From contig DATLZZ010000010.1 of NCBI GenBank assembly GCA_035573715.1, forward strand, positions 124,001 to 188,000: DNA of 64,000 bases. Reading direction: 5' to 3'. Shown in pieces: positions 1-7,572 of the stretch. The translations under genes and the position numbers were made by a program. Each line of letters opens with the position of its first letter. Position 1 is the first letter of the stretch. A model generated the notes under the pieces. The model saw only the letters and a program-made list of their open reading frames with translations, was not told the origin of the DNA and searched no databases. This DNA is from JACPRL01 sp035573715. GTDB lineage: Bacteria; Acidobacteriota; Terriglobia; Acidiferrales; 2-02-FULL-67-57.

Positions 1-687
1 GCGGACGGCTGCGATGGCGTCGGTGGCTTTGGGATTGAAGACAGCATCGGCCCCCACCAGCTTTGCCAGTTCCATCCGTTGCGGTTTGACTTCAATCCCG
101 TAGACGGCCGAGGCCCCGCAGGCCTTGGCGACTTGAATCGACATCAGCCCGATGGGGCCGCAGCCCACCACGGCGACGGTCTGCCCCGCAATCTCGCCTG
201 CGAGCACGGTATGCACGGCGTTGCCCAGGGGGTCGAGCACCGCGGCGTAGTCGCGCGGGATGGCGGGATCGATGGGTAGGACGTTCGAGGCTGGGATCTT
301 GACGAACTCGGCGAAGCAGCCGTCCAGATCGATGCCGATAATCTGCAGGTTCTGGCAAATGTGCTGCTGGCCGATGCGGCATTGCAAGCAATGGCCGCAG
401 GCCACGTGCATTTCGGCGCTGACGAACTGGCCGGGCCTGACGCCGTCAACCTCGCTACCGACCTTTTCCACTACCCCGCAGAACTCATGCCCGAAGATGA
501 GCGGCGGATGAATCCGGCGGCGCATTACCGGATCCCACGAATAGATATGCAGGTCGGTCCCGCAGATAGAGGCCGCCTGCACGGCGACCAGAACGTCGTT
601 CGGCCCCAGCTCCGGCCGTGGCGCGCGCCCTAGCGACGCCCCAGGCGCAGGGCGCTTCTTCATCAGTGCTCTCATCCGAGCGGGCAT
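1..687 (-). CDS. tdh: L-threonine 3-dehydrogenase, C-terminus cut off by the window edge
   Basis: Zinc-dependent medium-chain dehydrogenase that oxidises L-threonine to 2-amino-3-ketobutyrate with NAD+, in the cytoplasm. Translation of the reverse strand gives 229 residues. Visible are the catalytic-zinc segment ICGTDLHIY (Cys42) with GHEFCGVVEKVG (His67, Glu68), four structural-zinc cysteines (about residues 97, 100, 103, 111), the family stretch DPLGNAVHT, and the nucleotide-binding GCGPIG. These match Tdh better than general alcohol dehydrogenases. The start at 687 is preceded by GGAG; an alternative ATG at 675 (MRALMKK) fits the usual Tdh N-terminus equally well. The C-terminal third lies outside the window. 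Confidence 0.88.
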   Translation of the reverse strand, partial: MPARMRALMKKRPAPGASLGRAPRPELGPNDVLVAVQAASICGTDLHIYSWDPVMRRRIHPPLIFGHEFCGVVEKVGSEVDGVRPGQFVSAEMHVACGHCLQCRIGQQHICQNLQIIGIDLDGCFAEFVKIPASNVLPIDPAIPRDYAAVLDPLGNAVHTVLAGEIAGQTVAVVGCGPIGLMSIQVAKACGASAVYGIEVKPQRMELAKLVGADAVFNPKATDAIAAVR

Positions 688-1040
688 TGGGACTCCGGAC
701 CTGCTGGGGCGTGCAACAGCACATCCTAGCACAGAAGCCAGCCCTCGACTTTGAAATTGTTCGCGTGCCCGTCAGTTGGTCGGGTGGATGGCACTGCTAT
801 TGATTCTTTCCCCATTACAGAAACCGGTAAATCTTGTCTTCTAAATACTGTTTTTTGGAAAAAATACTTCGATTAGTTGTTGGGTTGGCCGGTGTTCTTG
901 TCACTGCTGCCCAAGCTATCGTCTGTGTCTTCAATAACATAGAATGCGCCCTGACGATTGGCGAGGCTCTGGAACCCGGCTTGCCGTATGAAAGGCGGAG
1001 CATGACTATAACTGCGCATCCGTCTAAAGGGGGCAAAACC
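688..1040. other. divergent intergenic region between tdh and the TonB receptor
   Basis: About 350 bases with no convincing gene. An A/T-rich patch at 842-866 contains TTTTTTGGAAAAAA flanked by two copies of AAATACT, which stands out in this GC-rich window and may be promoter or regulator DNA for either neighbour. A TATAAC at 1007-1012 with TTGCCG at 981-986 has a 20-base spacer, too long to call a promoter with confidence. AAAGGGGG just before the ATG at 1041 serves as ribosome binding site. Confidence 0.4.
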
Positions 1041-4000
1041 ATGAAGTTTGCAACGTTGCGGGTGTTTCTTTTCGTCCTGGCAGTTGCCTTGTTCTTGACC
1101 GTCCCGGCCAAGGCCCAGTTCACGCCGGGTAGCGTGTCGGGGACAGTTGTTGACCCTATGGGAGCGGTGGTTCCCGGGGCGACGGTTGAGCTGATTGACC
1201 CGGCGACAGGGTTCGTGCGCGTTCAGGACACGAATGACGCCGGTCAGTTCAACTTCGAACGTGTCGCCTCCCGTACCTACACATTGAAGGTTACGAAACA
1301 AGGGTTCCGAGTGACCGAGATCAAAGCGGTAGAAGTTACCACCGGCAAAGTGACGGCGCTGGGCGAAATCCGGCTCGAGGTCGGCGCCACTGGTGAAACG
1401 GTAGAGGTCGAAGCCGCCGCTGCCCCCCTGGTTCAGGCTGAAAACCCCCAGATCACCGGCACCTACTCGAACCGCACCCTGACGGAAAACGTCTTTGGTT
1501 TCTTCGGTTTGGATGCCATTGCCTTCCTGACGCCCGGAGTCCTCCCCGGCGCCGGCAACATCAACACCAACGCCGGCGTTGGCTCCTCCGGTTTCGGGGA
1601 CCAGACCGGCACGGCCTCCTCAATCAGCGCCAACGGCTTGCGCGCCCGTTCCAACAACTTCACGGTTGACGGCCAGACCGCCAACGACATCACGGTCAGC
1701 GGCCCGGGCATCTTCATCGGCAACGTGGAGTCGGTGGCCGAATACCAGATCACCACTAACCAGTTCAACGCCGACCAGGGTCGCAACCTGGGCGCCACCA
1801 TCAATATTGTTACTAAGAGCGGCACCAACGACGTGCACGGCTCGGTTTACTGGTTCCATCAGAATGCGGCGTTGAACAGCACCCGCGCCCTGGAGTCCCG
1901 GCAGGATCAGAACCCCGCCCACTTGGTCTACAACGAGGCCGGTTTCGGCGTCGGCGGGCCGGTCATCAAGAACAAACTGTTCTTCTTTGGCGGCTTCCGC
2001 ATCTTCCGCAACCCGGGCTCCTTTGTGGACGGAGAGACTTCAAACGTCCGCTCCCTTACGGATAATGGCGTGGCCACGCTTCAAGCGGCCTTCCCGGGCA
2101 GCGTCAGCTTGCAGAACTACGCTTCCTTCGGTCCGCTCCAGAACCCAGCCGGCAACCCGCGCTGCCAGGCGGGCAGCCTGACCACGGTTACCTTTGCGGG
2201 TGTGGCGGGCGTGGAGGCCTGCCGCGTCGAGCGCGATGTCCCCAACTTTGACAACCTCGAAGACTTCAATGCCCGCCTCGACTGGGTCGGCAAGAAGCAG
2301 AGCATGTATGGGCGCTACGTCTTCCAGGATGAAACATTCTGCTGCACGGGCGGCGACGGCGTGGATATCCGTTCGGGGTACTTTGTCGCCGTGCCCTCGC
2401 GCTCGCAGTTGATCAGCGTGGTGCACACCTACCAGATCAGCCCGCGGCAGTTGAATGAGTTCCGGTTCGGTTTCAGCCGCCTGCTGGTTACCTTCGATGG
2501 CGGCTCGACCTTCCCGCTGTCCGACAACTCCAGCAACATCTCCCGCATCACCATGCCCACTGGGTTCCGCAGCTTCGGCCTGGCTACCAACATCCCCCAG
2601 GGCCGCATCGTGAACGACTTTCAGTTCCAGGACAACTGGTCGCTGGTCAAGGGCCGCCACACCATTAAGGCGGGCATCGACATCCGGCGCGACCGCACCG
2701 TTGCGTACTTCCTGCCCGGAGTCAACGGCTCCTACGGCTTCAGCAGCCAGCAACGGTTTGTGGACAACCAGCCGACCAGCTTCTTCTTCTCTGCGGGCGA
2801 CTTTACCTACTACCCCTTTGAAACCGACCAGTTCTACTACATCCAGGACGACTTCCGTATCCGGCCCAACCTCACCTTGAATATCGGGTTGCGCTACGAG
2901 CACACCGGCAACCCGGTGAACGGAATCCACGAGGAGACGCTGGATCGGGAGAGCGATCCGAGCCGGGCCTTCTGGCTGCAGGCGCTGCCGCTGGAGCGGC
3001 GGATCTACCCGCGCATCCCCTCGGACGACAACAACTGGGGCCCGCGCATTGGCTTCGCCTACACCCCGCGTTGGGGCAAGGCGATTTTCGGCGAGGACAA
3101 GACCGTCATCCGCGGCGGCTACGCCATTGCCTACGAGGTGGCCTTCTACAACATCCTGCTGAACACGTCCACTTCCGCGCCGCGTGTGTTCACCTTCACC
3201 AACGCTTGCTCGACGTTCAATGCGGCCCTCTGCCCGCCGCTGCTCTTTCCCGCCAACGGCTTCAACGCTCAGGCGACGGCCACACTGCCGTTGAACCGCT
3301 GCGCTCCCTTTGGGGAGTCGTCGCCCGTGCTCGGCCTGACCACGTTGGGCTGCGACCACGACCTCAACGCCGCCACATCGCGGATCACTTTCAACCAGAC
3401 ATTCACGTCCACAGATTTTCACGCCCCGTATGTGGAGAACTGGACGCTGGGCATCCAGCGGGAAATTGGCCGCTCGGCCGTGCTTGAAGTCCGCTACGTG
3501 GGCAACCGCCAGATTGGCCAGTTTACAAACAAGGATGCGAACCCCGTTGTCCAGTTCTATTTGCAGGGCGCGGGGTTCGAGTCAGCTGCAGGCATCTGCC
3601 CGGCGGGCAATATTCGCACCTTCGATTGGGGCACCGGCCAGACGATTTGCATTTCCCAAACCCAGACCGTTAACCAGAACACGGCGGCGGTACTGCTGCC
3701 GGTTGGCATCCCGGGCCATCCAGAGCTGGTACCGTCCAACGTCACGGCGTGCACCGATGCCACCGCCAGCGGTTTCAGCGGCATTGACTGCTCGGCCAAC
3801 ACGGCCGGGCGCCTGCTGGTTCGCGACAACAGCGGCCGCTCCAAGTACCATGCCCTTCAGACGCGCTTTGACGTCCGCAACTGGAAGAACCAGTTGACTG
3901 GCGGCTTGGCTTACACCTGGAGCCACAATATCGACAACGGCAGCGAAATCCTGGGCGGCGGCAACTTCGCCAACACCATCCAACAGAACGTGTTTGACAC

Positions 4001-4718
4001 CGGTAAGGGCATCTACGGCGATGCCAGCATCGATATCCGCCACGCCTTTACCTTCTATGGCGCCTGGGACGTCCCGGTGCGGCGCGACCAGAAGGGCGCC
4101 GTGGGCAAGATTCTGGGCGGCTGGCAGTTGAGCGCCAGCGGCTTCATTTATGGCGGACGGCCGTGGACTCCGGTGCAATTCTTCGCCGGCGGCACGACGG
4201 GCGCCGCGGTGGGAGCCGGCGGTCGCAACCCGTTCTGCGCTTCCAGTCCGCGCTTCCAGCAGACCAACCCCTGCCAGCCGCACATCGGCAACCCGAACGC
4301 GCCCGAACACACTGTGGGCATTTACCTGTTTGAGAACGGTGTTCTTGGGCTGTTCGACTTCGCAGAGTGGTTCAACCTTAGCGGGAACCTCGTGCCAGTC
4401 ACGCCTAATGACGTTCGCTGGATCCTGAACAACGCCGAGTCCATCCTGGCGGGCTACCCGCTGTTTGGCGCCAACAAGCACCTGGTTCGCGGCGACGATA
4501 CGCGGGTCGTGAACATGGGCGTGTACAAGAACACCTATGTGGGCAGCGAGAACCAGGTCAACATCCAGTTCCGCTTCCAGATGGTGAACGTGTTCAACCA
4601 CCGCAACTTCGGTCGCGGCGACAACTTCACCGATGATGCCGGCATTGGCTTCGGCCTGCACAATGTCAACGACGCCGCCGGCCGCATCGGCATCTTCGGC
4701 CTGCGCGTAATCTTCTAG
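1041..4718 (+). CDS. TonB-dependent receptor, Oar-like, with N-terminal carboxypeptidase-regulatory-like domain
   Basis: Outer-membrane protein of 1225 residues. A signal peptide (about residues 1-24, ending AKAQ) leads into a carboxypeptidase-regulatory-like beta-sandwich (about 28-110, SVSGTVVDPMGAVVPGATV). A plug-like region with TVDGQTANDI and NIVTKSGTN follows, then a long beta-barrel ending in an aromatic-rich strand (RIGIFGLRVIF). This architecture is typical of the large receptors of Acidobacteriota, usually thought to import oligosaccharides or other large substrates; the substrate here is unknown. The reading frame is open further upstream (from 834), but the ATG at 1041 has AAAGGGGG in front and starts a clean signal peptide. 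No TonB box was identified with confidence. Confidence 0.9.
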   Translation: MKFATLRVFLFVLAVALFLTVPAKAQFTPGSVSGTVVDPMGAVVPGATVELIDPATGFVRVQDTNDAGQFNFERVASRTYTLKVTKQGFRVTEIKAVEVTTGKVTALGEIRLEVGATGETVEVEAAAAPLVQAENPQITGTYSNRTLTENVFGFFGLDAIAFLTPGVLPGAGNINTNAGVGSSGFGDQTGTASSISANGLRARSNNFTVDGQTANDITVSGPGIFIGNVESVAEYQITTNQFNADQGRNLGATINIVTKSGTNDVHGSVYWFHQNAALNSTRALESRQDQNPAHLVYNEAGFGVGGPVIKNKLFFFGGFRIFRNPGSFVDGETSNVRSLTDNGVATLQAAFPGSVSLQNYASFGPLQNPAGNPRCQAGSLTTVTFAGVAGVEACRVERDVPNFDNLEDFNARLDWVGKKQSMYGRYVFQDETFCCTGGDGVDIRSGYFVAVPSRSQLISVVHTYQISPRQLNEFRFGFSRLLVTFDGGSTFPLSDNSSNISRITMPTGFRSFGLATNIPQGRIVNDFQFQDNWSLVKGRHTIKAGIDIRRDRTVAYFLPGVNGSYGFSSQQRFVDNQPTSFFFSAGDFTYYPFETDQFYYIQDDFRIRPNLTLNIGLRYEHTGNPVNGIHEETLDRESDPSRAFWLQALPLERRIYPRIPSDDNNWGPRIGFAYTPRWGKAIFGEDKTVIRGGYAIAYEVAFYNILLNTSTSAPRVFTFTNACSTFNAALCPPLLFPANGFNAQATATLPLNRCAPFGESSPVLGLTTLGCDHDLNAATSRITFNQTFTSTDFHAPYVENWTLGIQREIGRSAVLEVRYVGNRQIGQFTNKDANPVVQFYLQGAGFESAAGICPAGNIRTFDWGTGQTICISQTQTVNQNTAAVLLPVGIPGHPELVPSNVTACTDATASGFSGIDCSANTAGRLLVRDNSGRSKYHALQTRFDVRNWKNQLTGGLAYTWSHNIDNGSEILGGGNFANTIQQNVFDTGKGIYGDASIDIRHAFTFYGAWDVPVRRDQKGAVGKILGGWQLSASGFIYGGRPWTPVQFFAGGTTGAAVGAGGRNPFCASSPRFQQTNPCQPHIGNPNAPEHTVGIYLFENGVLGLFDFAEWFNLSGNLVPVTPNDVRWILNNAESILAGYPLFGANKHLVRGDDTRVVNMGVYKNTYVGSENQVNIQFRFQMVNVFNHRNFGRGDNFTDDAGIGFGLHNVNDAAGRIGIFGLRVIF

Positions 4719-4760
4719 GGAGGAGTTGGCCGGGTAAGTAGGACCTCGCGGTTTAGAAAC

Positions 4761-4802
4761 GCAGCACCCCGTGGGGCAAGAAAGAGCTTGCCCCCGGGGT
4801 CG
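4761..4802 (+). terminator. GC-rich hairpin between receptor and barrel gene
   Basis: GGGGCAAG (4773-4780) pairs with CTTGCCCC (4787-4794) around a six-base loop, and the flanking bases can extend the stem with mismatches. No U-run follows, so it may be a weak terminator, an attenuator or an mRNA-processing hairpin upstream of the next gene. Confidence 0.45.
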
Positions 4803-4878
4803 CTGTGTGTTACAAGGCATGGCAAGAGATTCACAGGGAGCAATGAAAACTAGTCCTCGATCAGGAGGGTTCAACCCG

Positions 4879-5502
4879 ATGAAGAGAGTGGCCCTTGTTC
4901 TCGCTCTGTTGCTCGTTCCCGTGGCGGTGATGGCGCAAGAGGAGGTGCCGAAGGCGGAAGTGGGTATCTACTACGAGAACCTTCAAGTGGCGCACTTCAA
5001 CACCACGCTCGGCGCCGCCAATTTCGACCGCAAGGCCAGCGGGTTTGGCTTTCGTGGGACGATCAACGTCAACCGGTGGGCAGCCGTCGAAACCGTGCTC
5101 AGTTGGCAGCCGAACGTCGATATCACAACTGTGGCAGGCCTTCCGGCCAACGTGGTTTTTGGGGCGACCCAAAACGCTGAGTACAACATCTTCCATAACG
5201 AATACCACTTCAAGGCCACAGCCCGGCAGGGCGATAACGATCAGGTGGGTTTGTTTGTGTACGCGGGGCCCGGCTGGGTGCATGCTGACCCGAATGCCAT
5301 CGTGGAGTCAACCTTGGCCACGAGTGCCGTCAACAAATTCACTTTCACGTTCGGCGGCGGCATCGAGTACTACCCGATCCGCAAGTTCGGGTTGCGCGTG
5401 GATATCGGCGACCTGATTGCTTTCCTCGGCACTGTGGACGGAGTGGAGCAGAACACCACCAACAACCTGGTGTTCCGCATCGGCGCTTCGTTCCGCTGGT
5501 AG
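4879..5502 (+). CDS. small outer-membrane beta-barrel protein
   Basis: Secreted protein of 207 residues. A signal peptide (about 1-20, ending VMAQ) is followed by alternating hydrophobic strands of an eight-stranded OmpA/OprF-like barrel: a glycine-rich turn (GFGFRGTINV), YAGPGWVHADP, FTFGGGIEYYPIRKFGLRVDIGD, and a terminal strand ending FRW, the aromatic C-terminus recognised by the barrel-assembly machinery. The ATG at 4879 follows AGGAGGG at the ideal distance; the longer open frame from 4771 runs through the upstream hairpin and is unlikely to be translated. Exact function unknown; probably a structural or porin-like protein. Confidence 0.8.
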   Translation: MKRVALVLALLLVPVAVMAQEEVPKAEVGIYYENLQVAHFNTTLGAANFDRKASGFGFRGTINVNRWAAVETVLSWQPNVDITTVAGLPANVVFGATQNAEYNIFHNEYHFKATARQGDNDQVGLFVYAGPGWVHADPNAIVESTLATSAVNKFTFTFGGGIEYYPIRKFGLRVDIGDLIAFLGTVDGVEQNTTNNLVFRIGASFRW

Positions 5503-5535
5503 CGCGAAGCAACGAAACAATCCAAAGACGGTGGC

Positions 5536-5569
5536 AACCGCTCCGAGTCCTTCGGGGCGGTTCTCTTTT
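5536..5569 (+). terminator. rho-independent terminator after the barrel gene
   Basis: An 11-bp stem (AACCGCTCCGA at 5536-5546 with TCGGGGCGGTT at 5552-5562, one G-U pair) is followed by CTCTTTT. It sits between two converging genes and fits the plus-strand barrel gene. Confidence 0.85.
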
Positions 5570-5580
5570 GGAGCCGGAAA

Positions 5581-7569
5581 CTAGGTGCCTGGCTGCCGCA
5601 ACCGGCGCAGCGCTTCGGCGGCCTGGGAATGGTTGGGGTCCAGTTCCAGCACGCGCTCCAGCGTTTGCGCCGCATCGGCCTGGCGCCCCAGCCGCAGATA
5701 GGCATCGGCCAGAGCGAACCAGGAAGAGGCATCTTGGGGCTTGAGGGCGACCGCCCGCTCCAAAGTCTCTGCCGCCCGGTAGGGCATCTCTTGCGCTAAG
5801 TAGGCAATGCCGAGGTTCCGGTAGGCATCAGGGTACTCGGAGTTCAGCGAGATGGCTCGGAGGAACTCCTCTGTGGCGCGGCTCAGGCTGCCGAGTTTAG
5901 CATGCAGGATTCCCAGTTGTGTGTAACCTTCGAAGTCATCTGGTTGCAGCTTCAGGTAGCGCTCCATCACGGTAGCGGCCAGCTCGTTCTTGCCGTTCTG
6001 GGCCAATACGGAAGAGTAATGGAGCAGCTTTTCCGGATCCGCCGGGTCGAGCTCAGCGGCTCGGGCAAAGGCCCGTTCAGCCTGGGCTGAGTCGCCGGCC
6101 TTTAGGTACGCGTTTCCCAGGTTGAAATAACCCTCCGCGTAGTCCGGCTGAATGGCGGTGGCGCGCTGAAATGCGGTCAGCGCCTGATCAAGGCGGTCCT
6201 GCTTGGCCCAAACGACCCCGAGGCTATCGAGCGACTGGTTGTCCTGAGGGTTGGCCACAACGGCCAGCTCGAGATAGTTGGCGGCGTCACTCAGGAAGCC
6301 GCGCTCGTAGAACGCGGCCCCCATGGGGTAGTAGTCCCGGAAAGGCTTGCCGGCCAGATGTCGGCCCGGGTAGGGAAGGGCCGAGGCAAAAATCTTCTCG
6401 GGCGCGGTGCCCACGTCCCGCAAGTCTGCGAGCAGAATCGGGACCGGCACAATCCCGCGGTAGAGCTTGATCACGCGGCCGCTCGCGTCCAGCAAGAAAG
6501 TAGTAGGGACTTGGAGGTCGGTGCGGCGCTCAAAAAGCTGCCGGTAGAAGATATTGTAGCGCTGGAGGGTCTCCGGGTCGGCGTGGAGCACCGGGAACGC
6601 CAGGGCGCGCTCCTGGACGAACTGGGCGACCTTCGGGCCATCCTGCGGGTCATCCACCGAAATCGCCACCAGCTCGCCGCCAGCCGCCTGTATGGCCGCA
6701 TAATTCTGCTTCCAGGCCTTCATCTCCTCCTGGCAGGGGGCGCACCACGTGGCCCAGAAGTTGATGACCGTGGGCCGTCCCACCAGGTCCTTCTCAGTCC
6801 ACTGGTTTCCCTTCGGGTCAGGGAGAGAGAAAGGCGGTGGGGGCACCGGGCTCGCCAGGGCGACGCCCTCGCGGGGCGAATTGGCTGGCAGGGGCTGCTG
6901 CGGCGCGCAGGCGCGCAGGTCGCTGTTGCGCCGCTTGAACGGAACAGCGTCGAAGCGGCTCGCGCCTTCGACAATGGTGATGCGGTGGTCAGCCGGCAGG
7001 CCCTCGAACGTCTCCACCTTTCCGTCCGGCCAGCGCACCGTGGCCCGGAGCTGTTCCGAATGGGGCCCCAGGCCAAACACAAGATCGCGGGAGGACTCGG
7101 AAAGGAAGCCGCTGCCCAGCGTAACGTACTTCGTGTGCTTCCCCTGCGGTGTTTCCAGCGTCAGGCCCGCGCCGACCGCGTCCCGAGTGGTTCGGTAGGC
7201 TCCCGAGCTTGATTCCGGCCGCCCAATCAGACGGAAAGCGATGCTGTGGTTGCCGGCGGGGACGTCGTTGCGGAGCACGCGAAGTTGGGGCGCGTTGCGG
7301 TTCTTGAGAATCATGTCCCGGTCGCCATCGCCGTCGAGGTCGAGCAGGGCGAAGGAGCGGCCATCCTGAGGGAAGTCCAGCCCCGCCACACCTGACAGAT
7401 CGAGGAAGCGCCCGTCGCCGAGGTTCAGATAGAAAACGTTGCGCTCGCGTCCGCTCCAGGAACCGTCGCTGCGGATGAGCCGGTTGATGGCCAGCCAGCC
7501 TTCGGCGTAGTCGTTCCGGGCTCTCTTGGCGTCGGGGGATTTGGCGACCACCTGTCGCCAGAAGAAGCT
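5581..7569 (-). CDS. continuation of the FG-GAP protein beyond the in-frame UGA: ASPIC/UnbV, TlpA-like thioredoxin and TPR domains
   Basis: This frame is the direct in-phase continuation of 7570-9366; a conventional caller would start it at the GTG at 7551. It encodes 662 residues: a last FG-GAP/VCBS piece (ALLDLDGDGDRD), an ASPIC/UnbV domain (about 110-210, TLGSGFLSESSRDL), a TlpA/ResA-type thioredoxin domain (about 245-385) with active site WCAPC and cis-proline region VPTTF, then about seven tetratricopeptide repeats to the end. No independent signal peptide or ribosome binding site precedes it, so as a separate gene it would lack the export signal an extracytoplasmic thioredoxin needs. 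I infer one 1261-residue exported redox/scaffold protein if the UGA is read; otherwise the gene is broken here. Confidence 0.75.
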   Translation of the reverse strand, partial: SFFWRQVVAKSPDAKRARNDYAEGWLAINRLIRSDGSWSGRERNVFYLNLGDGRFLDLSGVAGLDFPQDGRSFALLDLDGDGDRDMILKNRNAPQLRVLRNDVPAGNHSIAFRLIGRPESSSGAYRTTRDAVGAGLTLETPQGKHTKYVTLGSGFLSESSRDLVFGLGPHSEQLRATVRWPDGKVETFEGLPADHRITIVEGASRFDAVPFKRRNSDLRACAPQQPLPANSPREGVALASPVPPPPFSLPDPKGNQWTEKDLVGRPTVINFWATWCAPCQEEMKAWKQNYAAIQAAGGELVAISVDDPQDGPKVAQFVQERALAFPVLHADPETLQRYNIFYRQLFERRTDLQVPTTFLLDASGRVIKLYRGIVPVPILLADLRDVGTAPEKIFASALPYPGRHLAGKPFRDYYPMGAAFYERGFLSDAANYLELAVVANPQDNQSLDSLGVVWAKQDRLDQALTAFQRATAIQPDYAEGYFNLGNAYLKAGDSAQAERAFARAAELDPADPEKLLHYSSVLAQNGKNELAATVMERYLKLQPDDFEGYTQLGILHAKLGSLSRATEEFLRAISLNSEYPDAYRNLGIAYLAQEMPYRAAETLERAVALKPQDASSWFALADAYLRLGRQADAAQTLERVLELDPNHSQAAEALRRLRQPGT

Positions 7570-7572
7570 TCA
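7542..7572 (-). promoter_or_regulatory. in-frame UGA with SECIS-like hairpin (possible selenocysteine insertion site)
   Basis: Read on the minus strand, UGA (7572-7570) is followed by nine bases (AGCUUCUUC), then a perfect 7-bp stem UGGCGAC/GUCGCCA (7560-7554 and 7548-7542) closing the five-base loop AGGUG. The UGA-to-loop distance is 16 bases, and G is the second loop base. Bacterial selenocysteine insertion elements are described as having a stem-loop right after the UGA, with G among the first two loop bases and about 16-37 bases between UGA and loop; this site is at the short end of that range. The geometry is seen directly; recoding is inference, since no selA, selB or selC is in the window. 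Confidence 0.45.

Noticed and set aside
834..1040. N-terminal extension of the TonB receptor
   Set aside because: No ribosome binding site; it would place the obvious signal peptide internally.
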